A DNA stretch of 64,000 nucleotides from Prosopocoilus inquinatus (GCA_036172665.1 CM069878.1:20718501-20782500); one strand, 5' to 3'; positions 32,093 through 44,478 are shown, counted from the stretch's first letter. The notes: generated by a model not told the origin, from the letters alone. Made by a program: numbers and translations.

Positions 32093-32658
32093 CAGGTTGC
32101 TGCGTTTTGTAACGCAACATAGGAAATCCCATGTTAATTTAAAGGTGTTCTAATATTAGCTTCCCTATTTATTTTACAGCAAAATTCCATCTAGGTTTTT
32201 TAAAGCACTCTTTAAGGCGAACCTGTCTCTGAAGTTTGAGAATTTTTCATTCGCTCAGTTGCAAGTTATTTAAAAATGACCGGTATCGAAATTCAATTTA
32301 TACCAAACTATCAGCACGGCCTTGATTAATAAATATTATAATAAATTACTGGAAAAGCTTTGCCTATCAATCTTTTTAAAAAACGAACTAGATTTATTAT
32401 CTCTTCAGTTTTCACTATCACTGATCAGAGTTGTGCTTAGTAATTTGTATAAATTGAACTTAGTTACAGAAGTATTTTTTAAACATCTTAAAACTCAGTG
32501 TATGAAAAATTCTCAAACTTCACAGACAGATTCATCGCAGAGTACTTTAAAAAACCTAAACGGAATTTTGCTGTAAAATAATTAGGGGAGTCAATAATTT
32601 GAGCACCTGTAAATTAACAGGGAATTTCCTATGTTGCGTTTCAAACTGCAGCACCCTG
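32093..32658. mobile_element. 566-bp fold-back MITE
   Basis: Ends CAGGTTGCTGCGTTTTGTAA and the inverse TTTCAAACTGCAGCACCCTG flanked by TA. The arms (about 250 bp each) share CGCAACATAGGAAAT, TTTTACAGCAAAATTCC and GAAGTTTGAGAATTTTTCAT. The open frame in the right arm (32322-32576) is a by-product of the repeat. Confidence 0.8.
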
Positions 32659-33690
32659 TATATAAAGAGTAAAACATGTGAAAAAATTAATGCCGAATTC
32701 TTTAGAAATTAGAGGTGATAGTATCTCGAAGAAAACAGATCCTAGATCCTTTCTTCTAATTTGAGAAAGTATCTAAGATCTCTTTCCTTCAAGATACTAA
32801 TACTTATACAGGGTGTAACAAAACTTCAGGCCGCTACTTTAGGGACGTATTCTACAAATCATAATAAAGAAAAAGTTGATATAAACATGTATACAGGTGT
32901 TCACGGGAAGCAGCAACAACAATTAACTCTCTTATTTGAATTTTTACGAAGTAACTTATATTGGAAATGTTTCAGGACCTGTCCTGCCCAATTTTACAGC
33001 AATATCGGAAAAACAAATCACTATCAGTTTTTTGAAATTTTCAATTGTTTTAAACTTTTTAAAATAAAACAATATTTTTTATCATCGCATCGCGTTCAAA
33101 ACGTCATACTAATTATGTCTTTAAATATTTAAATATTTTCTTCCAAACCTTACTATTTTTTTTTATTATTTGGTAAATAAATCTTGGTGTTCAAGAAAAA
33201 TGTGTACAATAGCTAACGTTCTTATTTGAAATATCCCGGGTTAACTTAAATTAGGAAAGTTACAGGAACTTTTCCGCTCGATTTTATGGCGACATCAAAA
33301 AAGCGAATTACTCTTTGGTTTTCGAGATTTTCAATTGTTTTAAATTTTTTTAACGGATATCAGCTTTCTATCATCTCAGCGCGTTCAGGATATCTAATTA
33401 TGTATGTTTCTAAAAAAGTATTTTCTAACTACGATACAGTTTCCCGCGAACACCCTACATACATACTTTTTTTTCTTTACTTTAATCTGTAAGATATATC
33501 ATTGAAGTAGCTGCTACTTCTGAGACATTGTACTGACCAAAACGAAGAAAAAGTTCAAATAAACGTATATCCAAAAATTCAGCTGTTTTATGTTACAGTT
33601 AAATCATTAAAATTATGAAAATTAAAATCAGATATTTAATTTTAATTAAAATATTAAAGTAACTGTAGAAAAAGAATCATTTAAACATAT

Positions 33691-33925
33691 ACCGGGTGTC
33701 CCGCGCTATGTGCTCACCCTTCTAGAATCTTTATTTATTAATCGATTAACCTGAATTTTGGAGACGATAAACTAAACAAAAAATGGAATTTTTCGACATA
33801 TTGATAGTCGTCATAGGACTTCCGGTTTCGCCGGAAGTGATATCAACTTTCTTGAAAATGAAATAGAAATTCAAAAGGAAAATCTGGAAACTTTTAACGA
33901 ATGGATTCGTGATCACCCTGTAGGT
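33691..33925. repeat. partial copy of the ACCGGGTGTCCC MITE
   Basis: Starts ATACCGGGTGTCCCGCG and shares the next ~170 bp with the left arm of the element that follows (33927 on), including ACTTCCGGTTTCGCCGGAAG. It ends at GATCACCCTGTAG. Confidence 0.7.
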
Positions 33926-33926
33926 A

Positions 33927-34513
33927 TACCGGGTGTCCCGCGTGCTTACCCTTCTAGAATCTTTACTTATTAAACTGTTAACCTCAATTTTGGTGAAAAT
34001 AAATTAAACAAAAAAATGGAAATTTTCGACATACTGCTAGTCGTCATAGGACTTCCGGTTTCGCCGGAAGTGATTTCAACTTTCTTATTTTAAATAGAAC
34101 ACCCTATATATTTTTACATATTTAAAATCTACGGAGCATTACGAGTCCGACTACGTATCAGTTGTTAATTTTGGTTTCCATGACAACGAAAAATAAACTT
34201 TTTTATTTTTCAATCTAGAAAGCTATGAATCGCATTTTTTTGAACTAATGCGATCAAGTGTTTCGAGAAAATCACTCCTTTGATGGTATTTTGATTTTTA
34301 ACATTTTTACAGTATTTGAAATTTTCATTAGCTCTTCCATTTAAAATAAGGAGGTTGATATCACTTCCGGCGAAACCGGAAGTCTTATGACGACTAGCAG
34401 TATGTGGAAAAGTCTCATTTTTTGTTTAATTTATTGTATCCGAAATTCAGGTTAATCGATTAATAAATAAAGATTCTAGAAGGGTGAGCACATGGCGCGG
34501 AACACCCGGTGTA
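33927..34513. mobile_element. 587-bp ACCGGGTGTCCC fold-back MITE
   Basis: Left arm 33927-34100 and right arm 34340-34513 are inverted: ACCGGGTGTCCCGCG ... CTTCCGGTTTCGCCGGAAGT against ACTTCCGGCGAAACCGGAAG ... GCGGAACACCCGGTG. The CCGGTTTCGCCGG core is itself palindromic. Related arms occur at 5320-5500 and, more distantly, near 35930-36060. Confidence 0.8.
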
Positions 34514-35139
34514 GAGAGTGTTCGTGGGAAACCTTATGGATAGCTAGAAAGTATTTTTTTAGATACGTACTTAGTTAGGCATTCTCAACAGGATGCTGTG
34601 ATAAAAAAGCTGATATTCCGTAAGAAAATATAAAAACAATTGAAAACCTCGAAAACCAAACAGTCCTTTGTTTTTCCGATATTGTCATAAAATCTAGCAG
34701 AAAAGGTCCTAAGAATTTTCTATTTTAAGTTATCTCGTAAAAGTTCAAATAGTTAGGTATTAAAGGCATTTTCCTTTATCATCAAGATTTATTTGCCAAA
34801 TAATAAAAAAAATATTAGACTTTGGAAGAAAATATTTTAGAGACATAATTAATATGACGTTCTGAATGCGATGCGTTGATAAAAAATATTATGTTTTATT
34901 TAAAAATTTAAAAACAATTGAAAATTTCAAAAAACTGATAGTCATTTGCTTTTCCGATATTGCTATAAAATTTGGCAGGGCAGGTCCTGAAACTTTTCCA
35001 GTATAAGTTACTTCGTAAAAATTCAAATAAGAGAGTTAACTGTTATTGCACCTTCCCGTGAACACCCTATATACACGTTTATATAAACTTTTTTCTTTCT
35101 TTTGATCTGCAGTAGAGGCCTGTATTTTTGTTACACTTT

Positions 35140-35553
35140 ATACGATTGTATTAAAAAACATTTTTTCAACCATAAGTGTCTGCTAAGTAAAGGTATTTTC
35201 GTATCTTATGGTAATAAGGTATTTTAAATTCTTAAAATTATTTAAGGTATTTAAAAGCATTTAAGATACTAACAATATGTATGTACTTCGAATATCTATC
35301 GACTATTATGAAATAATGTTTAAGATAAAAGGAAATATCTCTTTTTCAAAGCATTTTAGACACTAGAGCATCGTATACCTCGAATATCTCTTCATGTTGA
35401 GTATCTTTTTGAAAAATCTCTGTTAGAAATGATATCAACAGGAATGCATATGTTGAAACAGACGTAAATGGTTAGGACAGGAATCTTCACATTCAAGACG
35501 AATGTTTTTAGTGAAGAGGAGTTACTAATATCGTTATAATTATTATTATTAGC
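35140..35553. other. unassigned AT-rich DNA
   Basis: Rich in AGGTATTT/GATATCTTTT-type words but with no defined repeat unit. Confidence 0.35.
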
Positions 35554-35737
35554 CGAGAATCCAGTTGAACGTCAGGTTGAACCTCCCGAACTGTCCCGAA
35601 CAGCACAACCTGCACCGACTTCTCTAGATAAAATAGCAAAACCAGGACCTACTGGAATACAAAGTAAAAGAAAGCGAAAAACTCGTCAGCATCAGCATCA
35701 GAATGCTCTTGAGATGAAGTTTCAGAGATTAATCTAA
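35554..35737 (+). pseudogene. possible coding remnant after a splice-acceptor-like site
   Basis: After a TTATTATTATTAG that could be a 3' splice site, a forward frame of about 60 codons reads VERQVEPPELSRTAQPAPTS, then KRKRKTRQHQHQNALEMKFQ and a stop. The compositional bias (Pro/Ser, then a Lys/Arg cluster and Gln-His run) looks more protein-like than the surrounding DNA. The ALEMKFQ tail vaguely recalls MADF/BESS-type proteins, common in insects and Harbinger-associated genes. No conserved domain is certain. Confidence 0.25.
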
Positions 35738-37040
35738 GCAACGATGAAGATAAAGCAAGTGAACAAATAAAAGAAGTAATCTTATACAAATTTGAAACCT
35801 TCATTGCTTCCGTTTTTCAGATAACTGATGTCGCGATTCTCTTATAGTCATTAGGTTCACCCCTCTGGCCTATTAAGAGTTTTCGGGGAAAGGAACTTAC
35901 AACATGCTGAAAATTAACACACCGCCGTGGGACGAAGTGATCTTTCTGACTAAAATATTTTCACTTTTATGTCACTTCCGGTTGCACCGTAAGTCGGCAT
36001 TAACTTTCTTATTTTAAATTGAATACTGTATTTTTTATTGCAAATTCCGATTTTACACATTACTCTAAGTAAAAATTGTTAAAGCTTCTAAATGTAACGG
36101 TTTTTGAGATATCTTTGAATTTCTGAAAAAAATTATTTCGGTAGCCTTTCATTTAAGAAAATTTATTTACGACACTTTCAAATTTCATGATTCAAGTTGC
36201 ATGTCGTTTGAAAGAATAAAGTTCAGCCTTTCAAATCATATCCTAGTTATCATTGAATAATTCGCAGGGTGTTCAAAATATGGTGTCGAACGTTGTTCTT
36301 ATATTTTTGCATCATGAGACGCAGAATCAAATTCTGCATCGATTAGTAGTAGCACTCCCTGTACCTATTTCCATTAGTTTTCTTGTTATCAATTATTGTT
36401 TATTTTATTGTGTTAATTAATGGCATTAATAAATTTATTCGTATCTGACTTTAAAAGAAAAGAAACAGATATTGAATTCCTATTTTTTTAAGAAACAAAT
36501 AATTGCTAATCATAACATTATTTTGCCGTACATCTTGGAATAATACCAATAGCAATACCAAATACCTATAGTCATACTTACATTTTTCATAAACAAGAGT
36601 CTTAAAGAAATAACAATTTTCTTTGTCGGGCTGATATTTTTGTTAAAAAAGCAAGAACAAAACTTACAATTGGTAAAGTGGTAAAAGTAATTAAACAGTT
36701 TTGCTTGTTATTCTAGAGTCCGTATGACACGGACGTAAATAAATACTGTATAAAATTTGCAAATAACAGACGAGAGTCAATCCAACTAATAAATATTTAC
36801 AATGGTGAGCTATCTCTCTCACTTTGTAGAAATTTTTACAAAAAAATACCATCCTGTTGTAGTTCTCGACTATTAAACATTAAGGTTACTTTTTATTTGT
36901 TTTGTTAATTTTGTCAATTTCATTGTTTCTTATTTGTACATATCTATTAATATAGCTTATAACTTAATAAATATTTTTGTTTTGGCGATCCTTACTGCGA
37001 AAAATTACCATAATTTTACCAAAATATGCCATTATAAGAA
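35738..37040. other. unassigned DNA with MITE fragments
   Basis: A degraded relative of the ACTTCCGG MITE is at about 35930-36060 (TCACTTCCGGTTGCACC). A CAGGGTGTTCAAAATATGG end is near 36268. Confidence 0.4.
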
Positions 37041-37049
37041 ACAATAAAA

Positions 37050-37260
37050 TTGATAACAAGAAAACTAGTGGAACTTGATTCTGCATCTCATGATGTAAAA
37101 TTATACAGGGTGTTCCATTTACGAAAACTGAGTTTTGAGCAGTTCAACAGAACACCATATTTTGACCACCCAACGAATTTTTCAATGATAACTATGATAC
37201 GACTTGAAAGGCTAAACATTATTCTTTCAAACGACGGGCATCTTGTGTCGTAAATACATA
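37050..37260. repeat. ACAGGGTGTTCC-type MITE fragment
   Basis: Contains TATACAGGGTGTTCCATTTAC, the commonest terminal motif of this window's fold-back families, and later TTGAAAGGCTAAACATTATTC, which is inverted relative to sequence at 36215-36235. One end only. Confidence 0.4.
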
Positions 37261-38990
37261 CCTTTAACGGTTGCACATTCAACATCTCTTACATATTCAA
37301 CGTTTTACCGATCATAAGTGTCTAGATTGTAAGACTTTTGAAACGTACACGTACATTATTAAGAATAGCAGGTCCCTTTGTGAATTCGCATCTACACATC
37401 TCACGTTCAGTATAAAACTCTATTATTTTTTTTATGGTGTGGCTTGATACATTTTTCGTTTATCTTCATAATGCTACATATGTATTTACGCACGTAATTT
37501 TATGTTATCTTTCGAAAATAGAATTTTTGTAAAGCAAACCGCTCGGTCGGGAAATATAATAGGTTTGAAGCGGCGCGACATAAGTGATAAGTAAATAGTT
37601 AAACCCAATTTTATAAACACCGCATGCATCACATTCCGATGGTCATCAGTGTTATTCAAACAGTTTCAATTTACGTTTCACAAGAAGTTGACTTTTGAAA
37701 TGCTCCTGACAAATTGAATGTCAGTAAATTATACAAAATTCGGTCAAGAATTGGTCACGCGATGACGCGGCGTAAAATTGATCTTCGTGTATAACTCATT
37801 TAGATCACCTTGTAATTAAAAAGGAATGCCATTTAATCGATGAAGTTTACTACCATGATACACAATGCAAGAAAAGCTCAAATTATTTGAGCTATGCGAT
37901 ATGAGTTCCGACTATATATTCCCAAAATATTTAAACTGTTTTAAACAAAGTTTCAAACTGCGGTCCAAAATAAGCCACACAAACGCCATTAAAACTTTGT
38001 TCGAATTAGCACAAAGGCCTCGCTCTTCAATACTCCAGTGAATCATAAATATTGTCTCAGCTTCCATGCCGCTGTCTGCTACATTAATTGTGCTATTTGC
38101 ATGTTGCGCAGACGTTTGCCAAATTGCCATCACGTTCTAAGTAACTTCGCTCCGTAAGAGCGCTTTTGCCAGCGGCAGAGGGGTTCGCCTCCCTCCCATC
38201 CACCTTTGTTTTACTAAGATTAAATTCCACGTTTCTGTTTACCCTTACATATTTATCTAACTTAAAGTGTTAAGGGCTACTGAAAACACTGTTTCATTTA
38301 TATAACTTTATACGTTTGTCTGGCGGAAAATCTAATCAGTAAAGGGCTTATGTTAGTTGGATTCGAGCCACTTTTGCAAATAATTAAAATAAAAGAGTGC
38401 ACATCATTAATTCGAAAATGTATAAAAAGCGACCGACTCTTTTATAAATTACAAAAATGAAAAATGAATAAATAACGAGCGTTTAGCGGTCGTCGCTTAT
38501 TTGCGGCACTTGTTAGATTTTACAGTGTCACGTGCAGATAATTTAATGTTTTTTTTTTATCGGACGCAAATGATTTCGGCAATTTGGTTTTGCACTAAAT
38601 AAAATTTATTTATTGGGCATATGTAGTCGGCGCCGCGGCATTTAAAATGCGCTTTTATTGACGTGGGGGGGGGGGGGTATAGTGAAGAGTCGAGTTTGTC
38701 TAATGACGCTCTGCATTGTGTCCAGTACCTCGAAGATCGAAGCCCTAAGAAAGTTAGGTCTAAATACAATATTTTTCCTTGAAATTAACCTGGGCCTGAG
38801 CAATGATGACAAAACCTTTTGTTTTTCTTTCTTCAAGCAGTTTTTCTTAATTCGCTTTTAATTTGTTGCGGGCTGCGAGAAATTGATTCACGTGTTTCAG
38901 TGAGCTTGCAGGTTCTCCTTATCATGACACGTTTCAAAATAGATGCGTTTCCACATCATGAGAATAAATAAATAAATAAATACAGGATAG
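37261..38990. other. unassigned DNA
   Basis: A run of 13 G lies at 38665-38677 and an (AATA)n tract near 38965-38981, possibly the tail of an old SINE. No gene supported. Confidence 0.4.
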
Positions 38991-39009
38991 GATGTCGTCA
39001 CTCATATTG

Positions 39010-39370
39010 CGTGACCACGTTGAGGACTGTAGCTTAGCGGTTAGCCTAGCCGACCCTGGGGGTCGTGTCACGTAGCAAGGTGAGTTCAAATCCAGGGCCA
39101 AGGATGTTTGTTCTGTCCGTTGGTTGGCCTAGCTCAGTTTGCACATGGTAAATGCCTGGAACTGGAATGGTTAACACCAATAGCACAGACAACAACTAAA
39201 GCTGACGTTCCACCTATATGGACTTTTATGCACCCCATCAAATCGAAAATTGTCTACAACTAAACTAGGTGTCACTGGCGTCAGTTGTAGATACAGTAAG
39301 TCTGTGAAGTAGTCAACAGGTCTTTTATTTTTCTGGTCTACACAACCCACCATTACAGTTCAATTTCCGT
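39010..39370 (+). mobile_element. tRNA-derived SINE
   Basis: A tRNA-like head with A box TAGCTTAGCGG (39030-39040) and B box GAGTTCAAATCC (39082-39093) at the spacing expected for an internal RNA polymerase III promoter. A non-tRNA body follows. I see no clear simple 3' tail, so the right boundary is approximate. It is not a functional tRNA, because the acceptor ends do not pair. Confidence 0.6.
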
Positions 39371-40508
39371 CAAGCAATGACGACTTGTTCCGAATAGGCA
39401 CGATCACTGTATTTTTGTAGTATTTGTAAACATTACATTTCACACATCTCGACATTTGCAACCTGAGAACGAGAATCATAAGATTGTAAATAATTTTAGC
39501 AAATTTTGCATAATCATATTTAATGCATACGCTGAAGGAAATTTAAATTGAGTTGCAACTATATAGAAGTTAGAACTTAAAAATATACTTCTGCATAATG
39601 TACATGTGAGAGGTGTGACATAAACAATGATCTGGTATGGGGTGGATGGGATGTAGAGTGAGAGGTATCGCGACGAACGTCAGAGAGAGAGAGAGAGAAA
39701 ACTAGCCTCGATCAGCTGAGTCGGGGCAAAACGTGAAAACATTCGTTGTCTGCGCGTGACTTATCAAGTTTTTGTTTATTATCTAACATCCATTGATTTA
39801 GCTCCTAGTTTTTACGGGATGTTTTAAATTGATTTTGAATGTCATTTTATTAGATATTTAGTTTTATGTGAGTGACTATTTTACTCTAAAAAGATAAGCA
39901 GGTTTCTTTATTATTTTTTATTATAATATTTCAATAATCGCGTTAATAAAATGGAGAATAGCTACTTGTTTCGCTGATGATTGCATAAATATGCAACAAA
40001 AAGATGTAAATATATCCATCCACAGAGAGGGTAGACACATTTTAAAATTACTTAAAATATTGAATATATTTCATGTTACACGCATGTGCAAATTGTAAAA
40101 ATAGATAGTCTAATTTAAAATTGGAATATGAACTATAAATTACGAAGTTCATTAAGGCCGAGTTAAATGAGTGGTCAAATTGCACAGAATGGTCAAGTCA
40201 ACGGTCCGACTAAACCCTCTGACCAATCAGCAATTGAAAAAAGTGATCACGTGATTTGGTCTGACCACTTCGACCGTTCACTAACCGCAGCCTTCATTTT
40301 GACAATTCGCTACCGCTTGCTCGCCATGGCAACGGTGTTTGCAAACGCATTAAGCAGATGCATTCCGAATCATAGATAAAAGATATATTAGATATCAAAG
40401 CCAACGTTGTATATGTGGAGCAACAAAATGCGCGCCTCGCGCGGCCTGGGGGGAATTAAAATAAGAAAGGCGCGTTAAAAATATTTCTGCGTTAACGGTT
40501 TAAGCATT
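39371..40508. other. unassigned DNA
   Basis: Includes an (AG)8 microsatellite at 39682-39698. No gene supported. Confidence 0.4.
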
Positions 40509-40775
40509 GAACAAATAAAACAGCGACATCCTACATTTTTTGACCTGATATTGCAGTAGGATAGACAAACTAAAGCGGATTTGCCTCTAATAAGTCCCCC
40601 ATGCAAGGCGGCCATGCTTGCTGTCAAAGCATGATGAAAGTTTTAAAAAATTTTGTTGCAAATCGTTTTTGATTGCAGTGAAAACCTTCAGCAGCCTTTG
40701 TACAGCTTTTTCAGCCCTGTTTGGGGCTTCATCAGCGGAGACGTAGCTCAACATTCTCACTGCAAAACAAAAACT
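40509..40775 (-). repeat. retrozyme, single partial unit
   Basis: Starts at the common boundary (GAACAAATAAAACAGCGACA) and runs through one hammerhead to CTGCAAAACAAAAAC, where it stops. RNA sense is minus. No target duplication was seen. Confidence 0.8.
40686..40750 (-). ncRNA. hammerhead ribozyme, core intact
   Basis: Minus-strand reading: CTGATGA (canonical U at position 7), AGCCC/GGGCT with loop CAAACA, GAAA, AAGCTGT, A, then CAAAGG. Stem III has lost a pair and stem I near the core is mismatched (CTCCG with CAAAG), so efficient folding is doubtful. Confidence 0.65.
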
Positions 40776-40812
40776 TTGGGGCTATTCCCCTGGGCTATTC
40801 CAGAAGAATAAA

Positions 40813-40976
40813 CGGACAATTTGTGATTTTCTTTCTATAAATTACGACCACGTTTGCTTGGATCGTTTTTCGCTCCGGCGCTTAATAAGGCCGCGCGGCC
40901 ATGATAGCCGAAAAAGTGCACTCTTCGCTTAGCATTCTCTCTTACCTTATTTTTATCACAAATTGTCCTGTTCGTT
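40813..40976. mobile_element. small MITE with GGACAATTTGTGAT ends
   Basis: GGACAATTTGTGAT near 40814 and ATCACAAATTGTCC near 40956 are exact inverted repeats enclosing ~140 bp that is more GC-rich than the flanks. Class unknown. Confidence 0.55.
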
Positions 40977-42200
40977 CGCCTGGGATGGCCGCAAATGAAA
41001 TTTAAACGTTTAATTAAATAAGAAATCGAATTAATACTTTGGCTTCTGACATCCGATCGAACCAAACTTTCCAAAATCAATAAAAGGTAACTATGATAAT
41101 TTAAAAATATGCTAAGGATTACAGCTTACTGTAAATACAGTGCCATCACTGCCATCCCAGCGACCTGGGGGCAATTATAATTGCGTTTAAAACTGTGGCA
41201 ATAGACATAAACCCCTGTGATTCCGAATATGCAAAATATTTATTGGGATTTGTTTTTGATTGGCTAGTTTTTTGCGTATCCGGATGCATCTGAACTAAGC
41301 TTTCATTTGCCCCAAACCACGTGGTATCGGCCATTTCTGATCTTTGTTACTCTTAGGGAATGCTCATATTATCTTTCTCTCTGTAATGTTAAAACTTATT
41401 CAAAATGACGCTAGACTCCGTCTAACCTTATGACATCATTGGACATAAACGACATATGATTGTTTTATTCACGACCTACTAGATTTCACGAGACGACGTC
41501 CCTATACGGCCTGGGCAATTTGTTAGTTCAAGTGTTTCTGCGTTGACGCCACTTCGCCAAAAAACCGCTCAGTAAAGTTGTGTTTCTTTGCTCAGGTTGG
41601 CTCAGGTATAGTTTTCTGGCGGTATCGGTAGACAGTACTAATTCTAAAAATGATTTAATTACGGCCAAATCTTAATTTAAGGGTAAAGTAGTTTGAAATT
41701 TTACACGGTAGGTACAAAATAAAAAAATCGTTTTCTTAACTTTCCTTACTCAAACTTCTTTAGTCTTCTTTCTTCTTTGGTTGTTGTGGCACAAGGAGGA
41801 ACACTATAATGTAACGTAAAAATTACTTGCCTGTTTGACAAATTTATTCTGATCCTGGCTTGCGAAGCTTTATAATGTAATTTCGTGCTCCATTACGTTA
41901 TTCCTTTCAATAAAAATAATTTAATAATTATAACAAAGTAGTTTTAATTAATTCGCACCGTTGCACTGTCATAAATGTGCATTTGACGTTTGCGACGTTT
42001 AAGTGTCAGAAAACGTTGAAATGTCGACTTTAAATTTATTTTATGTGGGAAATATTTTCTTTAGCCTTGTTCATTTTTTATATCAAATGTAATATTTAAA
42101 AAATTTTATTAACGCTTGCCATAAAATTTGGCAGCTTAACTAAAAATTTCCCATCCCATTAAAGTGTGTACAATTTTCATATTAACACCCGATGTTCCCT
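40977..42200. other. unassigned DNA
   Basis: No exon, RNA gene or repeat end that I can support. Confidence 0.4.
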
Positions 42201-42202
42201 AG

Positions 42203-42450
42203 GGTCGATAATAGGTGCTTTCTTTCGCTCACAAAATCGTGATCCAAACGTGTTTTGATTCAAAAACAGACGTTCTTTTCTACGAATCTCTCTATTTTTA
42301 AAACTTGTTTCAATTGAATTATTGTTATTTACAAATGAACTGTCAATCAAAAATTCAAGTCAGGCGTTTTATTGCAACAATTACGAATTTCAGGTCCAAA
42401 CAATTCGAAACACGATTCAAACTTTTAAGCGAGAAAAAGCAGCTAATGAT
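42203..42450. repeat. larger copy of the GGTGCTTTCTTTCGC MITE
   Basis: Shares TAGGTGCTTTCTTTCGCTCA and ATTTCAGGTCCAAAC with the compact copy at 48707-48826, but has about 130 extra bp in the middle. Confidence 0.65.
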
Positions 42451-43450
42451 TACTTTTACACACATCTGACAACAATACTAATTAATGTCGTGTGCGTTCA
42501 AAATTTCATCATTCGCTTGTTAATTTCTTGTTTGATTTGGCAATATTACTTTTTTGGCTTTTATAGTCTTATGCAATAATTAATTTCAAACCCCAGGTTA
42601 AATGAAAGTGGCTTATTTTGTTGTCATTTGGTCTCACCTTAAAAATTTGGCAAACGAATTTTTCAACACAGTATTTATAATAATAAAATGCACAATATTC
42701 TTATTTATTATTACTTTATTTTTTCTTTGTAGCTTGCTCATTCGTTTTGCGCCAATGTTATATTTATTTTTTTCATATTTAGTTTGAAGAGATTACTAAT
42801 CAACACAGGAACAATTGATTTCTTTTATATCTAGGAACGCCTCCAGTATTTTTCTTTATGTTTTTCAACATCAAACGCTATAATCTTAGTAAAAGAACAC
42901 CTTGAATTTCAGAAACCAGGTATTTAGTACTTCAAATATTTTTATATTAATTTTAAAAAATTTAAAACATCCGCGCAGAAGGGGAGGAAGATATTTTTAA
43001 GTCCTCCGGTCTTAGTTCTCGGTTGCACTACGCTCAAAATTAATTTCCGAAGTACAACCAGCTAAGTGTATGCGATCTCGCGGTAAAATTTTATTACATA
43101 AATCTGGTGTAAAATTTCGACAGGGCTGACAGGTCTGCTTTAGTTGTTGTCTGTGCCAATAGGCAAAGTGAGGGTACTGTGCAAAGCAAAGCAGACAAGA
43201 CGACATTTCAATGGCGTATTCGTAAATTTTTATGTGAGCAAAACTTATCTTTCTGCTTCAGAAATAATAATAATAATGAGGTGAGTTTATTGGATCGAAT
43301 GTTAAAGATGTATGCCATCAGTTGCAAAAACAGCTAAGTGTTGAACCTAACTTCCTTAGAAACCAAATCTAAAAAAAAAAAAAACAAATAAATATGTACA
43401 GCTTAAAGCGCATCGTCAGGCAGCTAGGGATTTGACTTAAAGTGCGAAGT
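42451..43450. other. unassigned AT-rich DNA
   Basis: No supported gene. The open frames at 42322-42787 are low-complexity AT-rich and have no recognisable domain. Confidence 0.4.
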
Positions 43451-43580
43451 TTGCGTTCAGATTGCGTTGGAGTTTCTCGAAGTACTCTTCTGCTGATAAG
43501 GCCCCAATGAAAGCCGAAATAGCTGTACAAACAGTGGTAGAGGACCTCACTGCAATCTGAGCTGACTTGCTACAATCTTA
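43451..43580 (+). repeat. old, diverged retrozyme copy
   Basis: Only the ribozyme region is alignable: TTTCTCGAAGTACTCTTCTG, then GCTGTACAAACAG and CTCACTGCAATC. It is much more diverged than the other copies, so the family has a long history in this genome. Confidence 0.65.
43473..43555 (+). ncRNA. hammerhead ribozyme, decayed ancient copy
   Basis: CTGATAA at the CUGANGA position (invariant G8 replaced by A), stem GGC/GCC with an enlarged loop, GAAA, TAGCTGT, A, then CAAACAG. Outer stem I TCTCGA is no longer well paired. The G8 change should inactivate it. Confidence 0.55.
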
Positions 43581-43605
43581 GAAATAAATAAATACTTTTA
43601 AATTT

Positions 43606-43917
43606 AATGCCTGAACGGTTCAGTGGTTGTAGGATCGCTCGTGTGAGCGCAAAGTCGTGGATTCCAATCACATTCGAGTCCTAGTTCGAATCGCGCTCGA
43701 AATTTTTCTCTGTAGTGATCGATACTCACTGCAGGTATCCTTTAGTGTCGAGGAGAGAGAAATCAACACTGCTTTCCCCGGGCAACGGCAAGGAGGTTTG
43801 AAAATATCAAAGCCTTATAACAATTTACACACACGAAAAATATACTTACGCTCCTGTGGTTTACACAAGTCCCCGTTGGACACCACCACATATCAAGAAG
43901 GAAAAATAAATAAATAA
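43606..43917 (+). mobile_element. tRNA-derived SINE with (AAAT)n tail
   Basis: A-box-like CGGTTCAGTGG (43616-43626) and B box GTTCGAATC (43684-43692) in a tRNA-like head, a ~200-bp body, and an AAAAATAAATAAATAA tail at about 43903-43917. Not the same family as the SINE at 39010. The 86-codon frame across it is not a gene. Confidence 0.7.
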
Positions 43918-44224
43918 CATTCCCGGCAGAAATAGAAAATAAAATGTGTGTAAATTAAAATTGGTTGCATGTAACCAATAACATCAATAATCACGTATGA
44001 ACGGCTTACCCTCCATATTGCGTTTTAATTTTCCTTTAAATAATCCCGGCGATCACGTTTTCAAATCCGTATCTATAGAGTTTATGCAGTGCTGCCAAAT
44101 TAGTCCAAATTGTTTTCCTCTCCGAGCTACTAAAAATTCCCCACAAATCTGAAATTTTCTCAAAATGAATTCATTCCAAGTTTTCATAAAATCTGTTTCA
44201 TCAAGATTTATTGATTTGTTTTTC
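43918..44224. other. unassigned DNA
   Basis: Nothing recognised. Confidence 0.35.
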
Positions 44225-44425
44225 AAAAAGTGTGCTGCAAATTGGATTTTTTTTTAATTATCGATTATATAAAAGTTTATTGATGCAGGACGATTCTGCA
44301 TCTCTTGAAATCAAATTGGCAAATGTAAGATGAAATTTTTCTTGTGGTATACAGCATGGGCACCAAGAAATGAAGACCGCTTAAGATTAAAATGCCCGTA
44401 TTTTATAAGATACAGGAAAATATCA
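44225..44425. repeat. partial copy of the 24354-26711 TIR element
   Basis: TTTCAAAAAGTGTGCTGCAA ... TTATTGATGCAGGACGATTC ... ATACAGGAAAATATC matches the left arm of the 2.36 kb element throughout. The very end (CAGTGTC) is replaced. Confidence 0.75.
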
Positions 44426-44447
44426 TAAAAATAAATTATTCCGAATC

Positions 44448-44478
44448 TGTTCACCACTATTACATCGCAATTGCGAAG
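44448..44478 (+). repeat. short retrozyme fragment
   Basis: About 30 bp, CTGTTCACCACTATTACATC and CGCAATTGCGA, spanning the unit junction seen in tandem copies. It sits directly after the TIR-element fragment. Confidence 0.55.

Larger units (their letters stand above)
32809..35139. mobile_element. 2.3 kb fold-back element with duplicated arms
   Basis: Left end CAGGGTGTAACAAAACTTCA and right end TTTTTGTTACACTTTA are inverted, next to TA. Each arm (~690 and ~620 bp) contains two tandem copies of a block with AACAATTGAAAA-type sequence and TTCACGGGAAG / CTTCCCGTGAACACC. The unpaired centre is filled by a second fold-back and fragment (33691-34513). The arm blocks recur at 11650-12095. Confidence 0.75.

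Noticed and set aside
39020..39100. Possible true tRNA gene
   Set aside because: A and B boxes are present but acceptor and anticodon stems do not pair, and the sequence continues into a non-tRNA body as in a SINE.
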